From Gnetum montanum (Eukaryota > Streptophyta > Gnetopsida > Gnetales > Gnetaceae): 26,905 nt of DNA. The notes beneath the pieces were generated by a model that worked only from the letters and a program-made list of their open reading frames with translations, had not been told where the DNA came from and made no database searches. Position 1 is the first letter of the stretch; every line of letters starts with the position of its first letter. Below are positions 1-9,478 of the stretch, one piece after another. A program made the position numbers and the translations under genes. Location: assembly GCA_015680685.1 (NCBI GenBank), contig MNCI01006576.1, positions 167,104-194,008 on the forward strand, in the 5' to 3' direction.

Positions 1-169
1 TTCCCACTTACCGTACACACCCTGAACCGATGCAACTGCGGCTACCAAACGCTAATCGTTGCTAGGATCACCACGCGTAACGCATGTGCTCGAAGTGGTC
101 GTACTGAGGTACTTAACTAGGAGGAAATGGTTGAGAGAATCTAATCTAAACTAAGTGCAATGAGCAGCT

Positions 170-376
170 GATTCCTTGACTAACCGTACACATCCTTGTG
201 CACGACTACCATTGGGATTACCAAGTGCAGATCTTGAATACGCCACTGGGTTATCAAGTAGTCACACTAGATGCTTGTAATCAAGTCATACTCATTCCGC
301 GTTGTGATGAGCATCTGTTCCTTGACTATCTGTACACATCCTTAGATGCTCGTAATCAAGTTGTACTCATTCCACA
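170..376. repeat. Imperfect internal duplications inside the LTR
   Basis: Two copies of a TTCCTTGACTaaCcGTACACATCCT-type unit start near 171 and 317, and two copies of a GATGCTtGTAATCAAGTcaTACTCATTCC-type unit start near 270 and 344 (lower case marks differences between copies). A third related CCGTACACACCCTGAACC segment begins near 10. These fall in the presumed U5 part of the LTR and are absent or single in the other LTRs here. The short reading frame at 198-383 is a by-product of this repeat. Confidence 0.7.
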
Positions 377-443
377 TTACTAAGAGAAAGCAATAAATAA
401 AATCCTATTCCATGCACTGCAAGGTTGATCTAGGAAGTTCGTC

Positions 444-449
444 TTTATT
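444..449 (-). terminator. LTR polyadenylation signal AATAAA
   Basis: Plus-strand TTTATT reads AATAAA on the element's strand. The same site is kept at 10049-10054 and 12777-12782 in the other LTRs, about 170-175 bp downstream of the TATA box in element orientation. Confidence 0.55.
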
Positions 450-615
450 GCCGTACACAAGTTGTGTTCAGGTACAATGTTGCTCGAATAAGGATCCGTT
501 CACTTTAGGACTCTTACTGCGGGCACATGGAAAATATTCTATCTCTGGAGTGATCAATCTGTGAGAGTTTCCCTACTTCTAGCCTAGGATGATGAAACAA
601 GGGAGAGTCGCCTCT

Positions 616-623
616 TATTTATA
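616..623 (-). promoter_or_regulatory. LTR TATA box (TATAAATA)
   Basis: Plus-strand TATTTATA gives TATAAATA on the element strand. It lies only 83 bp from the LTR end. The equivalent box is intact at 12953-12960 and 22066-22073 and degraded to TATTTAGA near 10232 in the outer element's LTR. Confidence 0.65.
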
Positions 624-641
624 GACTTGGCGATGGACTGC

Positions 642-695
642 GATATCACGTACGTGATATTGCATGGGATGCGATATCGCGGCCTATGCGATATC
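642..695 (-). promoter_or_regulatory. Array of GATATC palindromes in the short U3, upstream of the TATA box
   Basis: GATATC occurs at 642-647, 673-678 and 690-695, with a GATATT variant at 655-660, so the spacing is 13, 18 and 17 bp. Positions 643-660 are a perfect 18-bp palindrome, ATATCACGTACGTGATAT, and 671-680 is the palindrome GCGATATCGC. In element orientation the array sits immediately upstream of the TATA box, where enhancer sites would be. That these are protein-binding sites is inference. Confidence 0.45.
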
Positions 696-714
696 GTGTC
701 TCATCAGTTTTCTT

Positions 715-960
715 ATGATCATCCTTTTCAATTCTTACGTAGAGATGTAGAATTTCCAATGAAAGGCTTAGTGTTTATTTATGGAAGTTTTAAGGCAAGG
801 ATAGGTTCATAGCAAACAAACATTGTTTAGTGGCAACATAATGTTGGTAGTTTAGACATTGTTGAAGATTACAATTGGACATGATATTTCACAAATGACA
901 CTATTAATAAGATGGGTCAACAGCTATTAGAAAGGACAAAATTTTTTGATCTTTTCATTT
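715..960 (+). pseudogene. LINE endonuclease fragment
   Basis: The frame from about 730 carries FIYGSFKARIG, a degraded form of the GDFNARxG motif of the apurinic/apyrimidinic-type endonuclease of LINEs. After a few stops it continues as NDTINKMGQQLLERTKFFDL near 895-955, the region that follows that motif in plant and animal LINEs. The catalytic Asp of GDFNAR is replaced by Ser and Asn by Lys. The upstream half of the domain is not in the window next to it, which fits interruption by the LTR element. A 61-codon frame at 627-812 starts in the LTR and runs into this fragment by chance. Confidence 0.7.
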
Positions 961-1639
961 GCAATGGCCTTGCTGGATTTCCTTAATTTCCATCATTTAA
1001 TTTCATAAGACCTCAAAGTAACTCTTTCATTAATTTACTTTTATGTTCTTACATAGATATTGATTTTATTAAGGAGTTGAAAGTTGAAGAAGATTTAGTG
1101 GAGTCTTACCATTATCACGTAGAGTTTTTATTGCAAATTCAATTTTTTCTTGGATAACGAAAATTAAGAGTAAAAAAAATTTTAGTATAGAGTCACCTTA
1201 GAAGCCAAGTAGAAATATATGGATGTAGCACATAACAAATGGACTCTTGAAAGACAATATGAATAGTTTGAACTAATTTTTCTTACAATATCTATGCAAG
1301 TTGTTTATTCACAATAACAAGGTGCTCAGAAGACTTGGTTTAATGAGGGTTACGATGTGTAGGTTAGAAAGAATATTAAGAATGCAAATAAGAGTCATAA
1401 ACAAAGTTTACTTAAGGCATATAAATATTTAATTAGAACCAAGAGAAAGAAATTTATCAAGGAGTAGTAGGAATATTTTGTTTACACCATTAAAAAGAAC
1501 AGTCTAGATAGTTTTGACAATGCTTTCATTGTAAAGCCTCTTTATCATTTAATTTTTATTTTCAAGGTATTTGTTCATTTTACAATAAACTATTTATAGG
1601 AGAAGATAATTTTATTGCTATTATACAATAATCACCTCT

Positions 1640-2600
1640 CCAATTTACTCTTGAGGAAGTTACAAAGGATACTAAAAAGTTATCATTAGACAAAGTTATG
1701 AATTTAGATGGTATATATATAGAATTATTAAAGTGGCTAGGACTTGGTATATATAGAAACATGTGGCACAAATTAAAATGAACAATGGATCAAAGATTAG
1801 ATAACATTGAAAAACTACTAAAGCTATCTTATTATATAAAAAGGGGGATAAAAATAAATTGAATAATTATCAAATGATCTTTATGAGTAATACTTTAGCT
1901 AAGTTATTGGACACTCTACTAGAAAAAGGAATCAATTCTTAGGTTGAAGTTAACTAAGTCAAGGCAAGATGTTAAGAAAGTTTTAGATAAAATCACTCCA
2001 CTATTGATCATTTAGTTACTCTCGAACACTACATGGACTATCACTTGGAGTGATGATAAGGTGCTTGTTTCTCAAGTTGAAGACTTGGGTTCGAGCCTAG
2101 GTGCAACCACTCAAAGAGGTTAGGCTTTCACTCAAAGAGGTTAGGCTCCAAGTGATAATCATTTATATGATTTGGTGGTTTGTACAAAACTATGGTTGTA
2201 CTTGCATAAAATTGGTCTCTCTTTAGATTTGATTGCAATAACTCGAAGATTGTATAAAGAAGTGATTATTGAAATTATAGATAGCAATTTAGAGGAAAAA
2301 TTTCAATTCCAAACAAAACTTGGAGTTAAGCAAGGTTGTCTACTTTCTCCAACTCTCTTTGATATCTTTGTTGATAAAATGGAGGAATGGTTATGCAATA
2401 GGTAAGATAGTCATGTTATCAAAATTGGATTCCAAGTAGTGAATCTTTTTTTAACATGCAGATGATGCTGCCTTAATCTGCACTACTTTAGAAGGTATGC
2501 AAAATTATTTGCAAATTTTAGAAAATTATTGTCATTTATCTGGTCTTCAAGTGAATGTAGATAAAACCAAAGTGATGATATGGAATACAAGGAAATACGT
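1640..2600 (+). pseudogene. LINE reverse transcriptase fragments
   Basis: In successive frames the strand shows FTLEEVTKDTKKL (about 1645), KKGDKNKLNNYQ (about 1840), STIDHLVTLEHYM (about 1998-2035), then after a small insertion KLWLYLHKIGLSLDLI (about 2190), the hallmark GVKQGCLLSPTLF (about 2323-2361), and ADDAALI (2460-2480), where the Y/F/A-DD catalytic pair sits. LQVNVDKTKVMIW follows at about 2547-2585. This order fits non-LTR reverse transcriptase. The 77-codon stretch 2172-2405 is the longest open piece. Around the insertion about twenty residues normally found before the KLW segment appear to be missing. Several stops make it inactive. Confidence 0.85.
2041..2155 (+). mobile_element. 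Small tRNA-like / inverted-repeat insertion inside the LINE
   Basis: The segment is bounded by a perfect 12-bp inverted repeat (TATCACTTGGAG at 2039-2050, CTCCAAGTGATA at 2146-2157), so it could be a roughly 115-bp element flanked by TA, as for Tc1/mariner-type MITEs. Inside, GTGATGATAAGGTGCTTG resembles a tRNA A-box region and GGGTTCGAGCC (about 2088-2098) matches the Pol III B box GGTTCGANNCC, about 30 bp apart, as in a tRNA-derived SINE. A 17-bp unit, CTCAAAGAGGTTAGGCT, is repeated directly at about 2111 and 2130. It breaks the LINE reverse transcriptase frame. Its class (MITE, SINE head or hybrid) is not settled. Confidence 0.5.
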
Positions 2601-3625
2601 ATTATAACTTCAATTTTGGAGGTACCAATGTACAAATAGTATATTCTTTTAAAGATTTGGATCTTATTTATATGAACAATTACATATGGGGGAAGTGCAT
2701 TAAAGAAAGAATGGCAAGAGGTTTTAAGGCTCTATATGCTTTCAAAAACAAGTGCAAGGATTTAGGATGCTAAACTTTAAAGATCAAAAAATAAAATTTT
2801 CATACTATCATTTATCCTACTATATTGTATGGGTGTGCTATTTGGGGACATGGACTCAATGCTAAATTTTGAAAAGATATTGAAAGAGTGCAAAAATATT
2901 TTCTCCTTGATGAGTTAAAGATGAAGATTCAAATACCTTACTTAATGTTATTATTACATGAATGTGATTTTTTACCTTTAAAAGCAGAAGTCTTGTCCCA
3001 ATTCATTACATATACTCATAGCTTGCAAATCTCAAGGTAAGACAAATTCTCTAAAGCCATTCTTGAGGATTCACAAGACTGTAGTTGGTATTTTTAAGGA
3101 ATGCAATAGTTGAGGGAATATTATACCTCTTGGGAGGACATGAAAAAAATCTTAAGTATATTTACCAATTAGTTAATCAAAAAGTTTTTAACATAGACAT
3201 GGTATAATGTAGAAGGCAAGAAACAATTTTATTTACATCACATTATATCTAAAAACCTAGATGTAGAAACTCACTATCTCATAGCTACTATTCCAATTTA
3301 GTATTGGAATATTATTAGCAAGCTTCGTTTAAGTTCTCATCATCTTAGAATTGAAAATGAAAGATAGATTCAACTCCCTTGAGAACAACGCATTTGTAGG
3401 TTGTACATGTTAGGAGCCTTTGAAAATGAGTTACATGTATTTCTTTCTTGTGTTGTGACTACCCATTTGAGATGATTTTATAATGTTATAGCAAAAAAAC
3501 TTATATATTTGTTTTTGTTGCCCGATTGGCACTTGGTCAATTTGTAAAGTTTATCGTTTTTTTTCAAGAAAATGTAATATTTGTCTTAGTCTTCAAATAT
3601 AATAAAGCTTCAATTTCAATTTCAT

Positions 3626-4109
3626 AACAGTGTTTTGAAAAAATTATATCTCTTAATTGAAAGGTTGTAAGTTTAATTTTTACCTGTGCTAATGGGTGCA
3701 AGTGTGATGGTAGTGGAGTAATCTTATGTTGGGACACTCTTGTTTAGTGAGTCACATCTACCTTGTTATGAAAATGAGGTTATGTTATTAGCTACAATGT
3801 CTATTTATATATGTATATATATGTGTCTCCACTACTACCAAACCTCATTGATAAAACTAAAGCTAAAACTACATATACCCCTAAGCTCTATAGCGAACAT
3901 AACATTTTGTTGGGAGATAACTGGTGGGCTTGGAACCAAAATAATTCAAAAATTATAGAGTCCAAAACATTCTTTCACTCGATTAAAGAAGGCAGCTTGG
4001 GGCATTCTCTGAGCTTAACGTGAATCCGTCTGGCACACTGGGAATCGAAAACAAAAACGAGCGTCGAGTTTGCTGAAAAACCCAGAACCCTGTTCGTCTT
4101 GTCTGAACG
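3626..4109 (+). promoter_or_regulatory. Upstream flank and 5' leader of the PPR gene
   Basis: No gene is supported here. The first 300 bp are AT-rich, with a TATATATGTATATATATGTG stretch near 3807-3826. From about 4010 the sequence turns CpG-rich (GAGCGTCGAG, CTGTTCGTC) and leads into the start codon at 4110. No convincing TATA box at a normal distance from the start was found, which is not unusual for PPR genes. Where transcription begins is not visible. Confidence 0.35.
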
Positions 4110-7100
4110 ATGCCAAGGACGAGAGGTCTGAGTGCGCTGAGCCTGCTTCGAAATGGAGCAGGTGGCCTCAGGCTGCGTAGGCCTTTTACCACGGCGCTTC
4201 AGCTGGACTACGTTGCTGTTGACGATGCCCATGCTCCTGCGCCTGCAACGAAGCGCAGAAAGAGAAGAAGAGGCAAGCCCGTTATCGATATCTCTAAAGA
4301 AAAGCGGTTTCTGTACAGAAGGATCTCTCAGCTTGGTGATCAGAAACTGAGCGCTGCCGACGAGATCCAGCAATGGCGGAAAGAAGGCCGCGAGCTTCAG
4401 AAATCCAAACTGGTCAGAACAGCAGCGAAGCTTCGCGCCTCCGGCCGATACAAACATGCCCTCGAGGTCAGTCTTTTAACGATTTCGCCCATCAAGATTT
4501 TTAATATCACTCACTTGTTGTTTTGTCAGTTCTTCAATCGTCCATTTTGCTTTGCTTGTCACGTTTTGACAGCCGATTTATACGTCCATCTCGTGGTGTT
4601 GTCTTTTGTCAATGTTGTTCTTAAATTTCCTTATTTCAAGATGAAGGAAATTTAAAAAGAGGCCTACTTATGAAGATATGTCATGAAATCATTACATTGG
4701 ACATTAATATCTCCTCCATGAATATTTGGGAATGTAACATCTATTCATTGAAGTAGCTTAGATGCTTTCTGTTAATCAGATTAAGTAACCATTTGTCCTT
4801 CTAATTGTGGTGCTCTTGGATTAGTGAAGTGTGACTTATTGGTTAATATGTGTGATTTGCATCTAACAAGTTGCATTTTGATCATAGTGAATTATGCTGA
4901 GATATATAGGCATGCTACAACAGATTCTTGGTTCAGCAGGTATGAGAGGTCACATATCTAATAAAAAACAGTACAGTACAGTTTTTGAACTTCAAAAAGA
5001 GGGAAATATCTGGTAGTGTTGGTGAATAATAAAGTTTGCAGCCTTGGCTGCCTGACCATGTGTATTTCCAATTCTTTGGCTGATTTCTGTAACTACGTTT
5101 GATATGTTTTCTATATTTATTTTTTTAAAATTACCTACTTATGTTTAGCTGTAAATCCCTTTTTGGCTCCTTGTCAGTTGTACTATATACCTTCAGCTTT
5201 TTTGTATACTGCATATTGATCACATGTCTTTATGGTGACATAGGCAGTATGCTTATTAAACTTCTTCTTTTTCCTACTTCTGCATTGGTGGGGATGGATT
5301 AAACAATATGCTTATAGCTTGTGTTTATTTCGAATACTTCTAAACAGTTCTTTGAAACTTTATTTGTACTTCGGAAATGAGGGCTTTTATTTGCACGTGC
5401 AAATTTTCCTTAAATAATTTTCTTATCTGGCTTCCATCTTACATAGTCTTTGGCCAAACTAATCAAATTCTGCAGGTGCTTGATTTATAGATTTTTTTTA
5501 TTTGAATAACTGAAAGAATGATTATTAATGAGCAAATTTAGATTTGTGGTACATCACACAAATTCTTTGGAATTTTAGAGATAAAGAAGTACAATCAAGG
5601 ACCCATCACATGTGTTTAATTCAGTTATCTTTTATACAACCCCTGCTCGTGATCCTTGGTTGATCTCTAAGATCAAAAGTAATTTATGATTTCAGAATAA
5701 ATTTGTTTATTAATGTAATCTTCAAAATTTTGATAGACTGATGTTAAGTTCGATACGAAATTTAGAAAGCTTGTTTTCTATATTATTGCTCAATTTATAA
5801 GGTCGAATACTTTGTCATGATATCCTTCTATATGAGGTCGGAAATGTAATTCTGTGTGTTCAGAAGCTATCTGCAAGTTGTCTTGATATATAGATTGAAA
5901 CATTTTGTCGTTTCACGAGTCAATATGGTTCTGTTGTAGGGATAAAATAGCAACACCAAGGTAACGAATTACATGTGATCCTTATGATTACGAACTGGAG
6001 GATTAATCTAACATTTAGAATTTTATATTCAGACTTCTTAGAATAATGGGAGTTGAAAACTTTAGATTTTCTTATCCTATATTTGCCTATTAAAAAATTT
6101 TCAACCATATTTATCTTGATTTTAGGACATTATTAGTTATTGCATCAGGCATGATATTCATTTTACTGGTACTATGCAGCTATTCGTGCATTTTCAGTTT
6201 CCTTTCAAAAGTTCTATACCTGATTTGCTGTAGAAATTTACAATTTTGTTTACAGGTTTCAGAATGGATGGAGGATACTCGAGGCTTTAGATTGGGAAAA
6301 TATGATTTTGGGGTACGGTTGGACTTGATTTCGAAGGTTCATGGCATAGCTTCTGCTGAAAAGTATTTTAAAAAACTTCCTGAAGAGGCAAAAAATTGCT
6401 ATTCATACGGTGCACTCCTGAATAGTTACGTAAGGGAAGGTATGATGGAGGAAGCAGAACAGCTGATGGAAAGAATGAAAGAGTTAAATTTTGTCACAAA
6501 TGCTGTACCGTATAACAATATTATGACTCTCCATTTTAAAAGAGGTGAACCAGGAAAAGTGCTTCCTCTAATTGAAGAAATGAAAGCTAACGGTATCAAA
6601 CCTGATAAGTTTACATATAATATTTGGATGAAGAGTGCTGCTGCTTTGTCAGGTACTTCTGCAGCAAAGGAAATATTTGAAGAAGTGAAAAATGATCCTA
6701 GCGTTTGGAAGGACTGGACTACATGGAGCAACCTAGCTATTATTTATATTGATGCAGGTGATGCTGTTAGTGCAAAATCAGTTCTGGAAGAAATGGAGAA
6801 GAAAATGTCTTACAGAAGGCTTGTACCCCACAACTTCCTTCTCACCATGTATGCAAGTCTTGGGGAGGTTGGTGACGTACATAGGGTATGGACATTAATA
6901 ATAAGCCGTTTTTCCAAAAGAACTAGTATCAGCTATATTTGCCTGTTGACTTCATTGCTTAAACTTGGAGATATAAAAGGAGCTGAAAAATATTTTAGGA
7001 ATTATGAATCTGAGAATTTACATTATAATTTTAGTGTACCCAATATTTTACTTGAAGTGTATATTAAAGAAGGAAAGATGGAGAAGGCAGAAGGTATTTT

Positions 7101-7494
7101 AAAACGAGGCCTGCAGAAAGGAGGAAAACCAACATTTAAAACATGGGACATGTTTGTTGGTGGTTATCTGGAGAAGAACAAAATGGATATTGCCATTGAA
7201 ACGATGAAGAAAGCTCTCTCCAAAGTAAAGCCATTGAAATGGATCCCAGACCCTAAGAAGGTTCAGGCAATTCAAAGATACTTGGAAGAATTGGGTGACG
7301 TTGACAGGGCTGAGGACATGTTTCGAAGGCTGAGACAGGCTGACTATGTTAATGTTGATACTTACAATTCTTTAATCCGCACTTACATTCAAGCCAAGAA
7401 ATCACCCAGATCGGTTGTTGACCGCATGAAGCTTGATAAAGTTGATCCAAACTCGGAAACAGATAGCCTAGTTGAGAACACCGATACCACTTGA
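4110..7494 (+). CDS. P-class pentatricopeptide repeat protein, probably mitochondrial (two exons, 531 aa)
   Basis: The coding sequence is join(4110..4466, 6256..7494). Exon 1 encodes 119 residues and ends at GAG|GTCAGT; exon 2 starts after TTTACAG and gives 412 residues, with the intron in phase 0. The join creates KHALE-VSEWM, the signature of the plant P-class subfamily that includes At4g21705 and At1g60770. An arginine-rich, acid-free N-terminus (residues 1-32, FTT near 26-28) looks like a mitochondrial targeting peptide; a basic patch KRRKRRR lies at 48-54. The LYRRISQLGD segment (about 68-77) is also typical. Helical PPR repeats fill about residues 168-520, for example 168-201, 203-237, 274-307, 344-376, 381-413 and 487-520. 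Such proteins bind organellar RNA; the target is unknown. No stop or frameshift is seen and length is normal for the family. ATG 4110 is the only start that supplies both the presequence and the frame. Confidence 0.93.
4467..6255 (+). other. Intron of the PPR gene (1789 bp, phase 0)
   Basis: The donor is GAG|GTCAGT at 4467 and the acceptor TTTTGTTTACAG|GT ends at 6255. The intron is AT-rich and T-rich on the coding strand, and the conserved ALEVSEWM motif is restored only when it is removed. Reading through the donor gives a 181-codon frame to 4655 with no PPR similarity, and the 35 codons before 6256 are likewise intronic. I see no transposon inside it. Confidence 0.92.
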
Positions 7495-7570
7495 TGAATC
7501 TCTGTAAACGATGGCTTCATCCGTCTGCTTTCTAAATGATTGTAACTTAAATACTTCTGCATCTTTTTCT

Positions 7571-7576
7571 AATAAA
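7571..7576 (+). terminator. Candidate polyadenylation signal AATAAA of the PPR gene
   Basis: AATAAA lies 77 bp after the stop codon, preceded by a T-rich stretch (ATCTTTTTCT). This is a plausible plant near-upstream element; the cleavage site would be about 15-30 bp downstream. Confidence 0.5.
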
Positions 7577-7599
7577 ATTTATAGTTTGACGTTGCGGCA

Positions 7600-8854
7600 T
7601 ATGCTATGAAAGACCTGAATGCTGGCAACTTGCTTGTCAAATTGACTTTTGCATTTTTGGTTCTGGATTTTAAATCTTTGCTGATTGAAATTTCGGATCG
7701 GAATACCATGAATTCTTGGGCTATGGTTTTTTGTTCTAATTTTTCAAATGGGTCTCCCATTGATGATGAAGCTTTATGCTGTTGATTTCATTATAGCAAT
7801 TATAATTCATTTCTATATGCAAATAAGGTTCAGTCTCAACGGTTTGTTTGCACGGAGAATTTGTACGGGACTAGCTAACATCATTTACATGTATCGACGG
7901 TATGTATGAAGCTCTGCAAGTCGAGAGCTGACATTTTAAAATACAATTTTCCAGGTACTTGCGGGGTGCAGGACAGAAATCGTTAAATGGAGAGGGGTTA
8001 GATTATCATAGACTTAGCTTATACTTGTGCTTCCCGTTTTCCTAATTGTGAGGTCCACGACGACCTCAAAGTGTCCGTACCACACGGGGCATCAAAAAAT
8101 ATGATTTTTGGGAGGTTTGTTTCCTCTTTGGTAAGCCATGTTTTTCATCAAGCTGCCGATAAAGCTTCATTAGGATAAACACTAGAGCCGATACGATAGG
8201 TGACTGCAAAGGGAACACGTCTATGTGGAGAGGAGACTAGGGCCGTTAACCAATGGCCTTGAGCCCTCTCTGCAGTTTAGTTACATTGGTTATTCATGCA
8301 TGGATACATTATCACATAGGAAAAATGGTTGTTGAAACTGAAATGATTTATCATCTTCTTTGATGCAATGGACAAAGCTTGGATTCAACTATTTATATTT
8401 TTTCATAATTCGGTATAAGTTAAAATGACCTAAATTTATAATACCATAGAAAGCATGTGGACTCAACTCACAAATTACAAATTAGGTGTCAAAATCAAGT
8501 ATGAAAGCCAAGCTAACGCAAACTAGGTGTCAAATCAAGTATGAAAGTCGAGCTAATGAAAAGGTCTAAGCATAAAAGCCAAGCTAATGGTGGTGAGCAA
8601 TGTTTTTGTGAACTAAGTATCATATGTATGTTTTGTACGGTGAGATTAGTTTGTACGAGGCTAGAACACACGCAATCATATCACAGTCATTGAGGTGCCT
8701 TAAACATAAAAGTTACAAGCTTACCGAAGGAACTATAGTGGCAACAAAGTTGATTGACTTTTGTGGTTCTAAAAATATTATTCAGCTTTGAAAGACGTAA
8801 CATTGTTCTATCATGATTATAAGCACACCCAGACATATAGCTAACATGTTAATT
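7600..8854. other. Intergenic region without a supported gene
   Basis: AT-rich sequence with no frame I can defend. A weak PPR-like peptide is encoded at about 7605-7785 and is discussed under findings. A more CpG-rich patch (about 7960-8280) has no recognisable product. The tandem repeat at 8480-8590 is listed separately. Confidence 0.5.
8480..8590. repeat. Short tandem repeat, about 41-bp unit, 2.7 copies
   Basis: Unit 1 (8480-8520) and unit 2 (8521-8560) share AAxTAGGTGTCAAA, then ATCAAGTATGAAAG and AGCTAA with a few changes. Unit 3 (8561-8590) is partial and keeps GCATAAAAGCCAAGCTAATG. No function is suggested. Confidence 0.75.
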
Positions 8855-8855
8855 T

Positions 8856-9333
8856 AAAAGAAATATTGAGGATTGACATGTCTTAAGTGTGACTTAGGCC
8901 CCATGCACATGAGTCACTTCACACAACAATTGTTAACATTTTGTTATGTTTGATTGCCTTCATTAACAATTGTTTAGGAAAGAGAGCCCAATTGTTATAT
9001 TTGATATCTTCAACTTTGTGCATAGATTGGTAATAATGAACATTAATCATTATCATTTCCCACCTAATTTTTTTGCACGTTTATCCACATTAGCTAAGAA
9101 CAACAATGAAATCAAATTTAAACTTGTTTAATACATTTGGACAGTTATTGAAATTGCTAATAACAATTGTTATCCATCATCATGTGTGATGCCCCACATA
9201 CGCCCCACAGAAATTGTTATATACAACTATACAATGACAACCAATTGTTACAATTTTTGTAATCATGTGCTAGGGGCCTTAAATTAGCAACCTCTTGTAG
9301 AACAAGACATTGAGCTAACCACTTGAGCCACCT
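8856..9333 (-). mobile_element. tRNA-derived SINE-like sequence split by a MITE
   Basis: On the minus strand 9333 downward reads GGTGGCTCAAGTGGTTAGCT, close to the tRNA A box TRGCNNARYNGG (9319-9330), then GTCTTGTTCTACAAGAGG, as in the heads of many plant tRNA-derived SINEs. The place of the B box is interrupted by the MITE 8897-9278. Removing the MITE and one TTA gives AATTTAAGTCA, which differs from GGTTCGAGTCC mostly by G-to-A and C-to-T changes. A T-rich stretch (TTTCTTTT) near 8856 may be its 3' end. It is decayed and no target duplication was identified. Confidence 0.5.
8897..9278. mobile_element. Tourist-like (PIF/Harbinger-type) MITE, 382 bp
   Basis: The ends are imperfect inverted repeats: GGCCCCATGCACATGAGTCAC on the left and, reverse-complemented from the right, GGCCCCTAGCACATGATTAC. 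A TTA at 8894-8896 and at 9279-9281 is the 3-bp target duplication typical of PIF/Harbinger elements. No transposase frame is present and the interior is AT-rich. The interior holds at least six AATTGTT copies in CAATTGTTA-like settings (near 8926, 8967, 8990, 9163, 9211 and 9243). It interrupts a SINE-like sequence. Confidence 0.75.
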
Positions 9334-9478
9334 ATCACTGGCTCTATTGGGATTAAATGTGTATCTCACAAGTCTTAATTAACAAAGCAACATCTCATTG
9401 ACAAACAGAAAATATCATATAAACAATAAAAAGTTAAAGATATTAGTTCTTGTGCTAGAGAAAATGTCATATCATCAT

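Larger units (their letters stand above)
1..706 (-). mobile_element. Partial LTR of an Athila-like Ty3/gypsy element (left edge of window)
   Basis: This stretch aligns by eye with the right two-thirds of the two LTRs at 12216-13045 and 21341-22158: shared blocks include the CTGCAAGGTTGAT region, the TTTATT block, GCTCGAATAAGGAT, a GGGCACAT...AAAATATTCT block, a TATTTATAG box and a terminal TCATCA at 701-706. By comparison about 320 bp of the LTR should lie left of the window. The orientation is minus, because TATAAATA and AATAAA read correctly on that strand. No polypurine tract follows 706; instead LINE coding sequence begins at once. So this is either a solo LTR or the 5' LTR of an element lying to the left. 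It keeps more CpG than the other LTRs and may be younger. Confidence 0.82.
707..3625 (+). mobile_element. Decayed LINE (non-LTR retrotransposon), 5' end cut off by the LTR
   Basis: Scattered plus-strand frames match the usual order of a LINE ORF2: an endonuclease end (about 715-960), a linker with WFNEGY-like and lysine-rich segments (about 1330-1470), reverse transcriptase (about 1640-2600), a post-RT region with a LYGCAIWG motif (about 2815-2850), and a cysteine-containing C-terminal segment FENELHVFLSC (about 3420-3455). The 3' end is near an AATAAAG at about 3600 and a CAATTTCAATTTC stretch; no clean poly(A) or target duplication was found. Many stops and frame changes make it non-functional. 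The start is missing because the LTR ending at 706 lies inside the endonuclease domain. Confidence 0.85.

Noticed and set aside
198-383. 61-codon plus-strand frame in the LTR
   Set aside because: It lies in imperfect repeats of the U5 region, on the antisense strand of the element, with no protein pattern.
3975-4457. 160-codon minus-strand frame
   Set aside because: It is antisense to PPR exon 1. The plus strand gives a targeting peptide, the LYRRIS segment and a correct splice to PPR repeats; the minus frame gives nothing recognisable.
4467-4655. Extension of exon 1 to a 181-codon protein
   Set aside because: The added residues are hydrophobic intron translation; the GT donor at 4467 restores the conserved ALEVSEWM junction.
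6426-6731. 101-codon minus-strand frame
   Set aside because: Antisense shadow of the PPR exon 2.
9282-9333. A functional tRNA gene on the minus strand
   Set aside because: The B box and acceptor stem are not intact and a MITE separates the halves; it is a tRNA-derived relic.
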